Assembly: GCA_030015575.1 (NCBI GenBank)
Contig: JASDDO010000006.1
Location: 381,942,137 to 382,006,136, forward strand
Length of the DNA stretch: 64,000 nt
Direction: 5' to 3'
From: Agapanthus africanus
Taxonomy: Eukaryota; Streptophyta; Magnoliopsida; Asparagales; Amaryllidaceae
The notes beneath the pieces were generated by a model that worked only from the letters and a program-made list of their open reading frames with translations, made no database searches and was not told where the DNA came from. Shown one piece after another: positions 34,003-45,723 of this stretch (its first letter is position 1; each line of letters begins with the position of its first letter). The position numbers and the translations under genes are program-made.

Positions 34003-36062
34003 ACCCGCAGCACATAGGAATGAGACCATCCTATTGCTGAGGTTCCCGATGAGGAGGCCGACAGATTGGTCCTACTCCAATGGTGGCTCGCACTTAATAG
34101 TGAGATTGCGCCATCAGGTGATAAAGTCCATATTGCTTTCATTCTTTCCCTGCTTGGTTCTCACAAGGTCAGCAATGGAAATTTTGTCACTGACGCTCAT
34201 AAATCTTTGCCGAAACAGAGACTCCATCCGGGAGAAAGTAATGACAGAACCGTCCGGTATGCTCGTGTACTGGTCGACACTAGTTAGGCTGCTGATGAAT
34301 TGACGGAGGAGGAGCGCATCATTGCCCCATGTATTTCCGTACGACGCTTTAAAATGAGCAATATGTTGATTCGTGTTTCCCGTCCCGTCGAATCTTCTGA
34401 ACTTAGGGATGGCATAACCACTGAGGAACTCGATCAGGTCGTACTGTGCGGGATACGGCCACCCACTATTGCTAATATCCTTTTGCGCCTCGGCTTCGGC
34501 CACTAATGTTTTAACTTGCCGGTGACCAAGTCTATTATCCGATCTTGTGTTAACGGAATGGTGCCGTCTAGGGCCAAGGAATCCCCAGAAGTGGAATGTG
34601 GCCATCTTTCGCGTGGCTCGCCTATACTCAGACCTAAAGGGACATGCATTGGTTGCTTTGGGTCATTATCACCCGGCTCATGAGTTTAGACTTAAGCTTG
34701 ATTGGAGGGCGTCTGGGCAATTTGAGCCGTGAGCTGCATCACGACAATCGTCAAGTCGTCGATTTTGGAGTACAGCTTGGCCATCTCTTTATCTTTGCTC
34801 CTGAGCTGTTTTCAGAGTTCTTGAAGCAGCTCTTGATATGCGGTCCGGGGACGGAAAGTTGGCTCTTCTTCACTGTCCGAGCTTGATTCCACATGGACTG
34901 AGTGATCTTTCTGCCATCGGCCTCATCGAAAGGGTTTTCATCATCCAGTGGAGGCGGCTGATTTTGGGAAGCGGCAACCACATTCAAGCCAGATTGGGCT
35001 TGGGATGTGGAGGCCTCATCCTTGCTTTTGCAGCACAGGTTGTCACTGGGACGCGTGTCCGCCATGTAGACTATGTGGACAATATATCCAGCCGTCTTTT
35101 TTATCATTGGCAGCTGATTTCGCTGACCGTTGTTGTGGTCTTTCTTCTTCGGGAAAAAACAATTGACTGAAGACGGTTAGCCCGACCTGGTCATCAGGCA
35201 GTGCCGACGCTTCTTTTCTGGCCTTGCCCCTCTGCTTTCGCGCGGCACGAAGTGCTTGGTAGACCTTTGAAGAGAGAGCGTCATGCCTTTTGTGCTGGGG
35301 CTTAGACACCTGCCTTCGTAGCACAATTTGAAATGCGGCCTTCTTAATCTTGGCGAACATCACATTTTTCTGGACCCACTTTAAGGGCTGTAACGAATTG
35401 CGGATTTTCACGGCTAACACGGCTGTAATCACGGGGCAATCCTGTTCTTGGAACCTCACAAAATTCAACTTGGCTGGAGCCCTGGCCCTTTTGTTGGCTC
35501 TATATCTGAGCCGCTTCTGTCTCAACTTTTCTGTTTCGAGCACTTGACAGGTTTCAGCTCTTCGAGAAGCAGTCGTAGGCAGGGTGATGGAGAGCTTTAG
35601 AGAAACGCCTGATCGTGCATTTGTTGGAGGCGTCGCCTGAGCTTGTCCGCGATGTTTGATGATACCCTTTGTTCCGGCAGTCTTGCCCCCATCTGGAGCA
35701 CCAGAGAGTCGTTCGGACACCATCTTACGTTTTGGCTGTAGTTCTTTAGCGATCACAACGTTCGGCCTCTTGCCTCTTGAGACCGGCTTGGCCACCTGAT
35801 TTGCCGGGATTTCCGCCAGATGAGCGCTTCCGGTAGGGTAGATAATGACATAACCAAATTGGCGAGGCGGTTCCTCCCACTGCCGACTAAGGATTGCGAG
35901 GAGAACCACGTGAACATTGATCTTGACTACGTACGGGATCAGGATTGTGTCGGAACCTGAATTCATCTTGGAAGACATCGTCATTAGTTGCTGAAAGTTT
36001 ATTGCTGCATGAAAAAGCTTTATTTCAGTACAAACATCGGTAAATATGTTAAATGAGTTCAC
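34003..36062 (-). pseudogene. Gag region of the Tat element (fossil, C-terminal part absent)
   Basis: The minus strand shows a basic N-terminal part (35043-36062; RQKRLRYRANKRARA), the HIVYMADTRPS segment (34751-35107) and the gag domain (34003-34605; RRFDGTGNTNQHIAHF, RQRFMSVSDKISIADL). It is homologous to the gag at 6589-8424. It ends abruptly at the Athila-like block: the last fifth, with the zinc-knuckle-like part, is not found on the other side at 15688. Confidence 0.85.
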
Positions 36063-36097
36063 ATGAACACTTGACCCAAGATATGGGAGGAGAGAAA

Positions 36098-36115
36098 GGT
36101 CCCACCGGGCGTGCC
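36098..36115 (-). other. Primer-binding site of the Tat element
   Basis: The reverse complement of GGTCCCACCGGGCGTGCC lies just inside the LTR and equals the site at 6021-6039. Confidence 0.75.
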
Positions 36116-36121
36116 GGGATC

Positions 36122-37376
36122 TATAGAGTCTTTTTTGTCACCCTATTGAGATAGGAATGCACGTCGCTTGTCAGAAATATTACAGATTCCACCTGCCTAG
36201 GGCAAGCTGGGGTTTAATGATTGTGGGGATTCGAATTTCCGGCAGCCGCGGACTAAGTTGCGTTTAATTACCCCTCGCTTTTAGAGCAAGGGAACCTCCG
36301 ATTAACAAGTCAAATAGATCATGCGAACTCAATATGAAATATGTGCGTGTTGTGTTTGGGAACAAATTTGAGGGTGCTTCGGGTATATCGGGGGCCTCGC
36401 AGAATTTTTACGGGATTCCCACTACCCGGATAGCGAGCTAGGGGTCAAGTGGGCTAGCAGCCCCCTTGTGGAGTGCAAGGCAACGCCCTGTTAGAAATTA
36501 AAATTTCTAACGGGAGAGATGATGAGTGTATATATGTCATGTGCGCACGTGACACATACACACGTGGTAAGGTGCGCACTTGACAAGTGCGCACCAACCA
36601 AAACACACACTTAGTAAGGTGCGCACCTTGCAAAGGGGCACACATGTCAAGTGCGCACATGCCGAGATGCGCGCCTAGCAAAGTGCGCACTTGGCAAAGT
36701 ACGAGGGAGTGAAGGAGGCCAAAGGATCCCGAATGGGTAAAAAGGTCCAGCAAGATGCACACTTAGGAAAGTGCGCACCTAGCGAGGTGCACATTTGGCT
36801 TGATGTGTACCCAACGGGGTGCGCATCTAACCAAATGGGCTCCTATCACGATGCACACCTAGTACGGTATAAGTAAAGTCGAAACCCAATGAAGCAACAG
36901 TTCAAAAACACCAAGATTATGTCTTTTGAGGATCAAAATAGGCTCTTTTTCTCTTTTTTGAGGCCTCCTGACATGCGCACTTCGAAAAAAAGAAAGGAGG
37001 AAGGAGAAAAAGATTTGCGCAATAAAGAATGAATCAAAACTCAAGAATTTTTTTTTGGAATCAGGATTCTGATTCAGATTCTCAAATTATCATGGGGGGC
37101 TTTTATGGGTTTACATCTTTTAATTTTAGCCTCATGGCTTGTACAAAATTGGTTTTTCCCTATTTAATTAAAAAAAAACAAAAAAGTACATTTATTCTTT
37201 TCCTTTTCTTCTTCTTTTTTGGCCGGTCTCTCTTCATGCTTGAGCTTAGGCTCGGGCCCACTTGGCTCTGGCTCTGACTTGGGCCACTTGGCCTTTTGAC
37301 TTTAATTTTGGTTTTGATTTTGAATTTAAATTTGATTTCCGATTTTGGCAATTGGGTGTAATTTTTGACCCAAACA
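36122..37376 (-). repeat. 5' LTR of the Tat element
   Basis: It is 1255 bp and on the minus strand starts TGTTTGGGTC. Its last 400 bp match the LTR ends of the gag-only element (leaf words CCGCGGACTAAG, ACCTCCGATTAA). It has an inverted repeat GTTAGAAA/TTTCTAAC at 36490-36511 and a minisatellite of GTGCGCACTT words at about 36540-36860. Confidence 0.85.
36540..36860. repeat. GTGCGCAC minisatellite in the Tat LTR
   Basis: Degenerate units of about 20-30 bp with GGTGCGCACCTAGC and AAGTGCGCACTTGGC words. It occupies the same relative place as the CACGTG array in the gag-only LTR but has a different sequence. Confidence 0.7.
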
Positions 37377-37886
37377 CCACCCGCATGACCCTTGACAGAG
37401 TCAAAATGATTATATGACTAACCTAACCAATCGAATCATATGCTATAAATAAGCATCACTTAACTACCGTACACCACGTCTTGACACAGTCAACATACGC
37501 AACACGAATACTAAGTAATACTTGTAAGAAATGATGGAGGGCTGCAGCCGGTTTTTGGTAAAAAAACCTTTAATGTAATGAATTTGATATCGTTGAAGGA
37601 ACTCGAGTGACTTTGAAATGGAGTGGTTTAGGCTCTGCTTTTAAAACTAATAACATAAACTTTTGCTTAAGAGCGAACTCCCTGTGAAGGGATCAAGGTT
37701 CTTTCCTCATAGAATGAAATGCAAGATATTCCTAACCGAATACCTCTATGCAAAGCAAAAGAGTATGACTATGGTTTTGAAGAAAACTGAGTAGTTTTAT
37801 AAATTAGTTCCGACAATATCAAATAGTTTTGTTTTCCTTACATTAGACATATAACGCAGTCCCATCAAACAAGTTTCTAAGGCACA

Positions 37887-39414
37887 TGTTCTGTCGAAAA
37901 TATTGCACGTTTGATATAATATTTTTCTTACTTTTGATAAATATTTAAAGGTGTTTATTATAAATATAGAACATATGAGGGTTTATCTGTAAAATATCTA
38001 TTATCATATGTTTCTACATTATAATTAACATTATGAAGAAAAATATATGCATATAATATTAATATAATATTTTGGTAATTAAAATATGCATATCATATCA
38101 AATATTCTTAATTAAATTGCTTAAATATTTATTACCATATAAAAAGATTAAGATTATATCTCTAATATAACAAATATACTAACATTATTCATGGAGATAT
38201 TGTGCAGATTTAGCTAAGGTCAAGAGATCAAGATATTCAATATGTCAGGATCCAAAATCTACTAAAATCATAGAATCAATACTGGCAGAAACTCAGGAAA
38301 TATTTCCAAAATCCGGATATTTAGAGGATCTCCACGTGTCAACATGAGGCCACAGAAGAAAACCCTAACCCTAACTTCCCCAGAGCGCGGCGCTTCCGCG
38401 GCCAAAGTGCCCTAATTGCGGCGGATCCGCGGCTTCATCATAGCCGTAGGATCTGAAAACTTGGAAAGTGGATCTTTATGGCAAATCTAAACCTATGAGA
38501 TCTTGGATTTCTGATTTGAGGGCTATATAAAGGACCGATGCCTAAAATTAGAAGGCATCACCTATAACACGAAGAAAATTACCGTCAAAGAACAAGAGAT
38601 CCACGACAGGTCCGCGATTCGACGTGATAGAGCGACGTAAATATCGACGGAATATCTACTTCCTACGAGGCAGAGATCGAGAGCAATTTGTTTCTCTTGT
38701 AATCTAAATTCGAAGGATATGTACTTGTAACGTTGATTAATAAAGGTAGATCGTTTACTTAATTATTTCGCATTTACATTTCGCATTTAAATTTCTGCAT
38801 TATGATTTCCTTCTCTATCCCTTCTTCTTCTTCTCCAAATATGCATGAGTAATTCTCTGCTTGCTAGGGTTCGTAGGATTAGAGTAGATCAATAAATGAT
38901 AAAATCTCGTAACTTCTTTTACATCTTATAAAGTTTATAAACTTTATCGAAATAATCGTTAACATCCTAATCGGGCGCGCTATCAATTTATTGATAGTCT
39001 CGACCGCGATTTGAGATCAGATTAACAATTGTTTTGATAGAGGCTAGACATGAATAGAGGTCAATGAAAAGATAAGGGTTAAGAGTGTGAACCCTATTCC
39101 CTCCAAAAACCCTAATCTTCATTCATCATTATCGATCTAGTTTTAAATCTATTAAAAGATAAAAGGAGTCATCTTTTGTTTTCACCAATGGCTACTAAAT
39201 TCTAACGAACCCTACAAGCCCTCTTCTTATATATTCTACATCCATGTTCAATATAGATCTAGAATCACTCTCCCCTATTTTTAATCAACTCGTCTAATGC
39301 AAGAATAAAAGTTCCATGCATCCCTACGGACAACCCGTACTCATCTCGGCCAGTTACTCGCGACACCGTTATTGATTGCAGTTACTTTACAAAAACACTT
39401 TTTCACATCAATCA
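37887..39414 (+). mobile_element. Solo Athila-like LTR
   Basis: It is 1528 bp, TGTTCTGTCG to ATCAATCA, flanked by the perfect duplication GCACA (37882-37886 and 39415-39419). No internal sequence is seen, so it is the leftover of LTR-LTR recombination. It carries a CGCTTCCGCGGCCAAA module near 38385-38405. Confidence 0.92.
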
Positions 39415-39554
39415 GCACACCAGAAACAACCAAAATAACATACTTTTATATGCCATCCGCATTCGCCAGTCATGGATCTTCACTGTAAGGTTACTTAACT
39501 TACGACAGTGTAGGGACAGGGTTAGCACAGATGTAAAATATATAGAAATATCTA

Positions 39555-39605
<51 letters not shown>
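39555..39605. repeat. (CT)n(AT)n microsatellite
   Basis: A run of CT followed by a run of AT, about 50 bp, inside the old Copia-like leader region. The young element has a short TA run at the matching place (about 23467-23485). Confidence 0.85.
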
Positions 39606-39606
<1 letters not shown>

Positions 39607-40364
39607 CATCATCGTCATGCAACAAACAATATGGAATAGCGGATAAATTAGGAGCCCCGCGTTTCATTTAAGCCGCAAACAAAACGCGACATTCTCCGGT
39701 CGTGTGGATAGCCCATACATCATCGATCCTAACCCCTTATGAGAGCGGCGAGCTACGCGCCAATCCTAGAAATAGGAAGCACGGTCTCAATTCCATGAGA
39801 TGGCCACTCTCGGAATTCTGGAATCCGGTTACTCGTGCACTCCTCCACGGGGTAATCCTAGTACAAAAATGAAAAATATTCAGTGGTGACATCGACCTTA
39901 ACCTGGTCGTACCCCAATAAAAGAATATACATAATACAGAAACAGCGGCCACAAGTTGAAACTCGTCCCGAACAAATGAATACACCATTATAAATCAAAA
40001 CCGTACAAGCAATCGCACGTGGGGCTTTCCGTCACGGCAATCCCACTAAACAATCACATAGATATATATACAACAACAAGCAACACAAATAAGTGTGCAA
40101 CCCCATCTAATCGAACATATAATAATTAGACGACGTTTAACAACACATATACACAAATACGGAAATCATGACCACAGAATTCATCACAAGCGAAGTGAAC
40201 ACTTGAAATTCCAAACGACGAAAATCAAACGCACTCCAACATCCGAAAATCCATCATTCTGCCTATACTAAGCCCCCGGGAACTCACCGGGGTACCTCCG
40301 ATCCATCTCGCTGGTTCTCGGTCCGAACCAAGAGCCCGTAGGGATTGCAAAACGTAAAAAGTAT

Positions 40365-40740
40365 GGATTTTTGGACAGCCACACAAAGCTGAAATCAGCC
40401 GATCAAAACAACGACAAATTCTTAAGAAACGGCTTGGAAAAAAGTCCCCGAGACCCTACGGGTGACCCTCAGTACCCTACAGAGTCCCTGTTCCAAAACG
40501 AGAGCTCCGGGTATCGAGACAACGCAAGAAAACGCCGATTTGTCGCTGATTTTTGACGGCTTATCATGGCTGATTTCAGCCAACGCAAAACAGTTTTTAT
40601 CCATCAAAAATAGCCACAGTACCGTAAATTATTTTTAAAAAATAGCTCCCGAGCTTTTCCAGGTCACCCTCGGTCCTATACGGAGTCCCCATTCCAAACG
40701 GGAGCTCCAAGGATCGAGCATGAGCTTGAAAACATCCAAT
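40365..40740. repeat. Diverged duplication in the old Copia-like leader
   Basis: A segment with CCCGAGACCCTACGGGTGAC and GAGAGCTCC words (40440-40520) recurs at 40650-40720 in diverged form, together with an AGCTGAAATCAGCC-type motif at 40387 and 40570. Confidence 0.6.
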
Positions 40741-40854
40741 ATTATGGCTGAATTTTCTGGACAGAAAAAGCGGTTTTAAATGTGGCGAAAATGATGTAAT
40801 TCTACAGTCATGCAAGCTAGTTTAGGCGTATGAATTGGTTCTGATATTATTGAA

Positions 40855-42868
40855 TGTTCCTAGTGCTCTCGCCACTAACCTGCGGCTGATGCGGAATCCA
40901 AAAGCGAAAATTTTCATCATGGCACTAGAAACTAAACCCTAAAATCTTAACCAAACATCAAAATTAGAAAATACAAGATAATGATTTAATTACTCGGTTA
41001 GAATTACAACCTTTGTAGTCGTGTCTTTTGTCTTTGATCATCTTCTTGAGCTCCTCGAGGCTCCTAGAACGAGCTTGTCTACCGGTCTTCCTTCACCGAA
41101 GATAATTCACTCGAGAGAACCAAGTCTAACCTTCAACTTCAACAAATGAAATAACTAAAGATCTTAGGTTGTTAATTTAGGATGCTTAGTGAGTAGTGTA
41201 AGTGTTCTGGTAATTTTTCTTTCTCTTAATTTTTTTGATTCTCATCTCATGAGAGGGTAAGAGAATAAGATGAAGAAGAATGAGCTCTTGAGGAGAGAGA
41301 AACTAAATGATATAATGAATTATTTTCTTTCAAAATTTAAGCATACCATTTTTTCTTTTTTGTTAAAAAGAATTTTACAAGTTTTAAAATACAACCATGC
41401 TCGAATAGTATGTGCAAATGAATAAATAATTCATTTGCCCATACCCTCAACCATTTCTTCCCTCCACCTCATTTCACAATTTCTATAAAAAGTAAAATCT
41501 AGAAATGAGGTGTACTCCTTCTAAAAGTATTTTTGTATGAATAGAAGAATATGCCCCCACAAATACATGCTCATATTCGTATCAAAATACGAATACCGAA
41601 GAGATAGAAAAATACAATGAATATAATAATAGAATATACATATCGAAAAATATATATGTAAATTATTAATTCAAAACTTGATTTAATAATCCGGCTTAAT
41701 CCTAAGCCGGACAGTATTATCATCCGCCCGATTAAAGCCCGTGTAGCTAGTGCACATATTTAATTAGAATCCTGCACGTATTAAAATACGGACACTACAT
41801 CATTTTGCCTGAACTGGGAAAACCCTTTGTGTGGCACTCTAAAGACTCGTCAATACGCTGGCAGTTGGTTTAACCACAAGCACGCCAACGGCACTAGCTG
41901 TACGTAGCGACTATCCAGGTATTGAACGAAAGGAAGGCCGACGAGCAAACCCATCCGTACCCCTACTAAACATGTCTGTGACAATCTTCGTACAGTCTGG
42001 TCTCTTCATCTAAGAATATCGCATATCAGGTCTAAGGGTGGATGACGTCAGACCCCTAATAACCCGATAAGTCGTGTCGGTATCAAGTTTATCACTCACT
42101 GAGAAACTACTGATATCACATCAGTAAATCTGTTCCACCTTGGTCAAGAATTTATGGTGATAGTTGACCCAACACAACGTGATATTGACTCCCAATATCG
42201 GGAAAGACAAATCTCTGACGATTGCTTACTGCCTCCATACGGTTCGGGACTGTACCCAACTAAAACTTATTTGCACGACTCTTTTGAGCCGTGGTAGGAT
42301 AGTAATTTAAGTACAGTAGAAATTCACACGAGACAAATGACAATCTCAGGTCAAAGGACTAATCTATACTCATACCACAAGAGAACTTCTATCTGACGAT
42401 AGGTATAATACCATTTAGAAGTTATCGGCGAGTCCGTCCAGTGCACTCACCTCTAGTGATCACCTGTATACTATCTGAGATGACTCAACACCAATGGCTT
42501 ATGAGACCGGCCACCGCCTCTCGTCGGAAACTCGAAACGTATATACTAGTCTATTCCGGAGCATTGATGCCCAGTTTCAATACTTTCTCGACTAGGGACA
42601 TTTAAGGATGTGCTTATGGACCACCCAGCTCCCACGTATATGATCGCTATCATAATACTTGTAGTCAAGCATTGTTCCTACGGGCTTTATCATTATGTAT
42701 TAGCGACACGTAATAACGAGTAAAACGTATACACACAATGATAAAGATAAAGCAGATAGCATACTATTATCTCGAGTAAGACTGTTCTACATGTATAGGT
42801 CCCCCTTCAATTATCATAATCGCCTACCTACAATTACAATAATTGCCTTGAGGGTACCATATCCAACA
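40855..42868 (-). repeat. 5' LTR of the older Copia-like element
   Basis: It is 2014 bp and on the minus strand starts TGTTGGATATGG and ends GGAACA. It is followed by a degraded methionine-type primer site (about 40836-40850). It aligns in reverse with 20189-22321 over words such as GACTGTACCCAACTAAAAC and GAGCCGTGGTAGG. Confidence 0.85.
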
Positions 42869-43100
42869 CGATCCCACGCCGCCTCTCCTCATCGGCTGCC
42901 GCCTTGCCTCCTCGGCTGCCTCCTCGCCTTCATGGCCACCGACAACTCAGCCGACTCGCCTTCAAGGTATGTTGTTATTTGAATTTTATTTGTAAAATTC
43001 AGATTTTTTCTGTTGAAAATCTGAGAATATCGGATGGTTAATTGTTGCTGCTGCTGCAATTATCTAACTATTTTTTATTGAAAATCTGAGATTTTTTTCA
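42869..43100. other. Unassigned intergenic sequence
   Basis: A short GC-rich piece with CCTCGGCTGCC words (42888-42960), then AT-rich text. No gene can be supported. Confidence 0.4.
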
Positions 43101-43104
43101 TGCA

Positions 43105-43280
43105 ACTCATTGGTAACGGTTTGAACCGTTACGAAAAGGGATAACGGTAACAGTTGTAACCGTTACCATATTTTTAATGACGATGGTATTCGTAACGGTT
43201 GTGTAACGCTTAGAACCGTTATCAATAGAAATTTACATAACGGTTCCAACCGTCACCAATGACCTTCTATAGCAGTAGTC
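43105..43280. mobile_element. CACTA-like transposon end with subterminal repeats
   Basis: Six AACGGTT/AACCGTTA-type words in both directions within 170 bp, ending in AGCAGTAGTC. CACTA (En/Spm) elements end in a CACTA terminus with such subterminal repeats; here the outermost word is slightly changed. The other end was not found, so it may be a relic. Confidence 0.5.
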
Positions 43281-45270
43281 AATTACTATTGCCTAATTGC
43301 ACCATTGATTAATCTAGCTTTTTGTGGGGAAGGGGTACTTGGAAAGCTTGCAATGAGGGTCAATGGTAAAAGGGAAATTGAAGGGAATTGTCCTCCTCAA
43401 TTTCATCATATTTGCTTGAAAAGCATGGCCAATAATTTTTTTAGTTGATGAATTGAGACATGATTCTTTTACCGACAATGGGCAAAATTTTTAACATAAG
43501 GATATCATGAGAATTCTTGCCGAGCTGTACTTGATCTTGTTGTCAGAATTATGCATCTATGCGCATCGGAAATCTAAAATCTTTGTTTTAGGGTAGATTG
43601 AAAAAGACTGTCCAACGGATACCAAGTCATACGAAAAGAACACACCAACAAAAACACATAAGATTTATCCAGATTCGACGCAACTAGTACCTAATCCTGC
43701 AAACCGCGACGAAAACTTCCACTATGAGAAAGTAATAAGAGATTACACCCACTTCTCACCCTCCTTTACAAAGAAATACATTCTCTTACAAAACCTCTAT
43801 ATATCCGTGACCGCGCTTGGCCGCTCTCTCCCACTCTAATCAAATCCCAAATTATTAGAGAATTATAGACTACTCAAAAACTTAAAAAAAGCCTTATATT
43901 TATAGGATAAGAGATAAATGCATATTTAAATTAGAGATAAATATGAATTTAATCCAAAAGGTGTTGACAACCAGCCGCAGTATATATGAAAAATGCTTGC
44001 AACATATGCCCAAGTTTTGGATAAATGACAGGTAGATCAATTTAAATGTTAGTAAATGACCATATAGGATACAAGTTATTTTTTTTACTTGGAGGATTAC
44101 TTTAATCATTCTATTTGACTGATAGGTCATAACATGATATAAACGGGATCTGAACACCTGAACCCTTCTCCGGCTGCAAATGATTATCTTAATCATTTAG
44201 CATATAAAAGTTGGATTAGTTCAAGTTATATATATAGTTAAAATGAGATTTACTAGCATTTATGAAGTTGGATTAGTTTGAGTGACATCAAACCGTTCAT
44301 TTTGACTATGTCAGCTATTTATAACTTATACCCAAGAGGTATGAGTTGGCTTTTTGTCAATTTTCACAAAAGAAATTTCAAAAAATAGTTAAATAATTTC
44401 TTCACTTTGTTCTAAATCTTGGAGATGTACACCTCAACACACACACACACACACCCTCTCTCTCTCTCCTCCCATCTCTTTTTCTCGGTAATGCATGGAT
44501 GTTTCTCTCATCATTCACGAAAAGAAGAATGAAAAATGACCACTTAAAATAGAATCACCCCTAATTTTTTTATTTAATCAATGCATATTTTACATATTCT
44601 CATATATAATCTTACAAAAATTGCATAATGTCTGATATTATTCAAATAATGAAATTTTACTACCACATGGTTAATTTTACATAATTCTAATACACACATA
44701 CATCACATATGCAAATTTTCAATACTATATGATTTGCATCAATCCATCGAGTCAATCCACCGAACATCCTGAAATAAATTCAAAGAATTGAAGATGATAT
44801 GATAATATGAATCTGATAACTTGCCCGCCGCTCAAATGTATCAACAATTATAATCAATATACTAAACGCAATCAACAAGCCTCCACTTTCATGGAAGTTG
44901 AACACGTGAAGGTGGAAATTGACCCCCATCACGCATTAAGGGATATGGATAGTTTTTTCCTCCCTCGCATCACACACACACATAAGGTTGAAAGTCAATA
45001 AAAGGAGGCAGGCAAAGTTAACTAAATCTTTTCCTCAATAATGTTGCCAAGGTTGTTCTTGTTTGGGTTGAATTGGACCCCCAACAACAACAACAACAAC
45101 AACAGTAAGGATATCAAAAACAAAATATCATCCTAGCTTCTTTTATCTCTATTGTTGCCTCCCACCACTCTCTATCTCCATAGAAGGTTGGCCCTCACTA
45201 TCCTAATTTGTAGCTATCTTGATGGAGACTAGAGACCCACATCCTACTATTTTGCATTCTCTTGAATTAT
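43281..45270. other. Intergenic, no gene supported
   Basis: AT-rich sequence. A stretch at about 43610-43800 (AACACATAAGATTTATCCA to AAGAGATTACACCCA) looks like a degraded LTR-type repeat common in dicots. Microsatellites: (CA)n(CT)n at 44435-44470 and (CAA)n at 45083-45105. No RNA gene was recognised. Confidence 0.5.
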
Positions 45271-45359
45271 ATATATATAGAGAGAGAGAGAGAGGGCATG
45301 GGAAAATAAAATATAAGAGGGGCCCAAAAAATCATATATTTGCCTTGCAAAACAATTTG

Positions 45360-45401
<42 letters not shown>

Positions 45402-45403
45402 AC
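45270..45403. repeat. TA/GA microsatellites
   Basis: (TA)n(GA)n runs at 45270-45296 and 45360-45400 next to the first fold-back element. Similar runs occur at 45685-45721 and 46095-46135. Confidence 0.85.
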
Positions 45404-45676
45404 AACGGAGGAAAGAGGCCAGAGGGAATTTGAAAGAGGCCAGAGGGAATTTACTCCTATGGCGTCGAAAAAATACCCCCTTCCTCATTTTTTCCGACAA
45501 TAGAACTTTTTACATTGCTAAATCAACGGTGAAAAAATTGTAGAATCACGTGAAATTTGGTGTACCCACATCTTAGATGATAACGATAAAGATGGTGGGT
45601 GCCGATCGTCGGAAAAAATGAGGGAGTGGGTATTTTTTCGACGCCATAGGAGGAAATTCGCATCTTTCCTCCATTA
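45404..45676. mobile_element. Fold-back MITE, copy 1
   Basis: Its ends read AACGGAGGAAAGAGGC and, inverted, TAATGGAGGAAAGATG. Most of the 273 bp folds on itself through the motif GACGCCATAGGAG / CCTATGGCGTCG and the paired TTTTTTCCGAC words. It is flanked by TA repeats. Confidence 0.75.
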
Positions 45677-45677
45677 T

Positions 45678-45722
<45 letters not shown>

Positions 45723-45723
45723 T

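Larger units (their letters stand above)
1..37376 (-). mobile_element. Ty3/Gypsy Tat-lineage LTR retrotransposon, broken, 3' end outside window
   Basis: Read on the minus strand the parts come in the order 5' LTR (36122-37376), primer-binding site, gag (36062 down to 34003), protease, reverse transcriptase, a first RNase H, a second RNase H, integrase and a repeat-rich 3' region. Tat elements are known for carrying a second, archaeal-type RNase H after the usual one; both kinds are seen here, which supports the lineage. Two large insertions split it (4505-12927 and 15689-34002). The coding parts are broken in many places (of the order of ten or more), so it is a fossil. The 3' LTR is not seen and must lie left of position 1, or be lost. 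The element itself sits in an older Copia-like element whose sequence resumes at 37377. Confidence 0.85.
37377..42868 (-). mobile_element. Older Copia-like large retrotransposon derivative, 3' part lost from view
   Basis: The 5' LTR (40855-42868) and leader are diverged relatives of the young Copia-like element. Internal matches in minus orientation include 39700-39960 to 23040-23400 (CTAGGATTACCCCG, GCTATCCACACGACC words) and 37675-37780 to 23750-23960. Its internal region is interrupted by the solo Athila-like LTR and ends at the Tat element at 37376. No open frame is kept, and it is clearly much older than 20189-30039. Confidence 0.8.
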
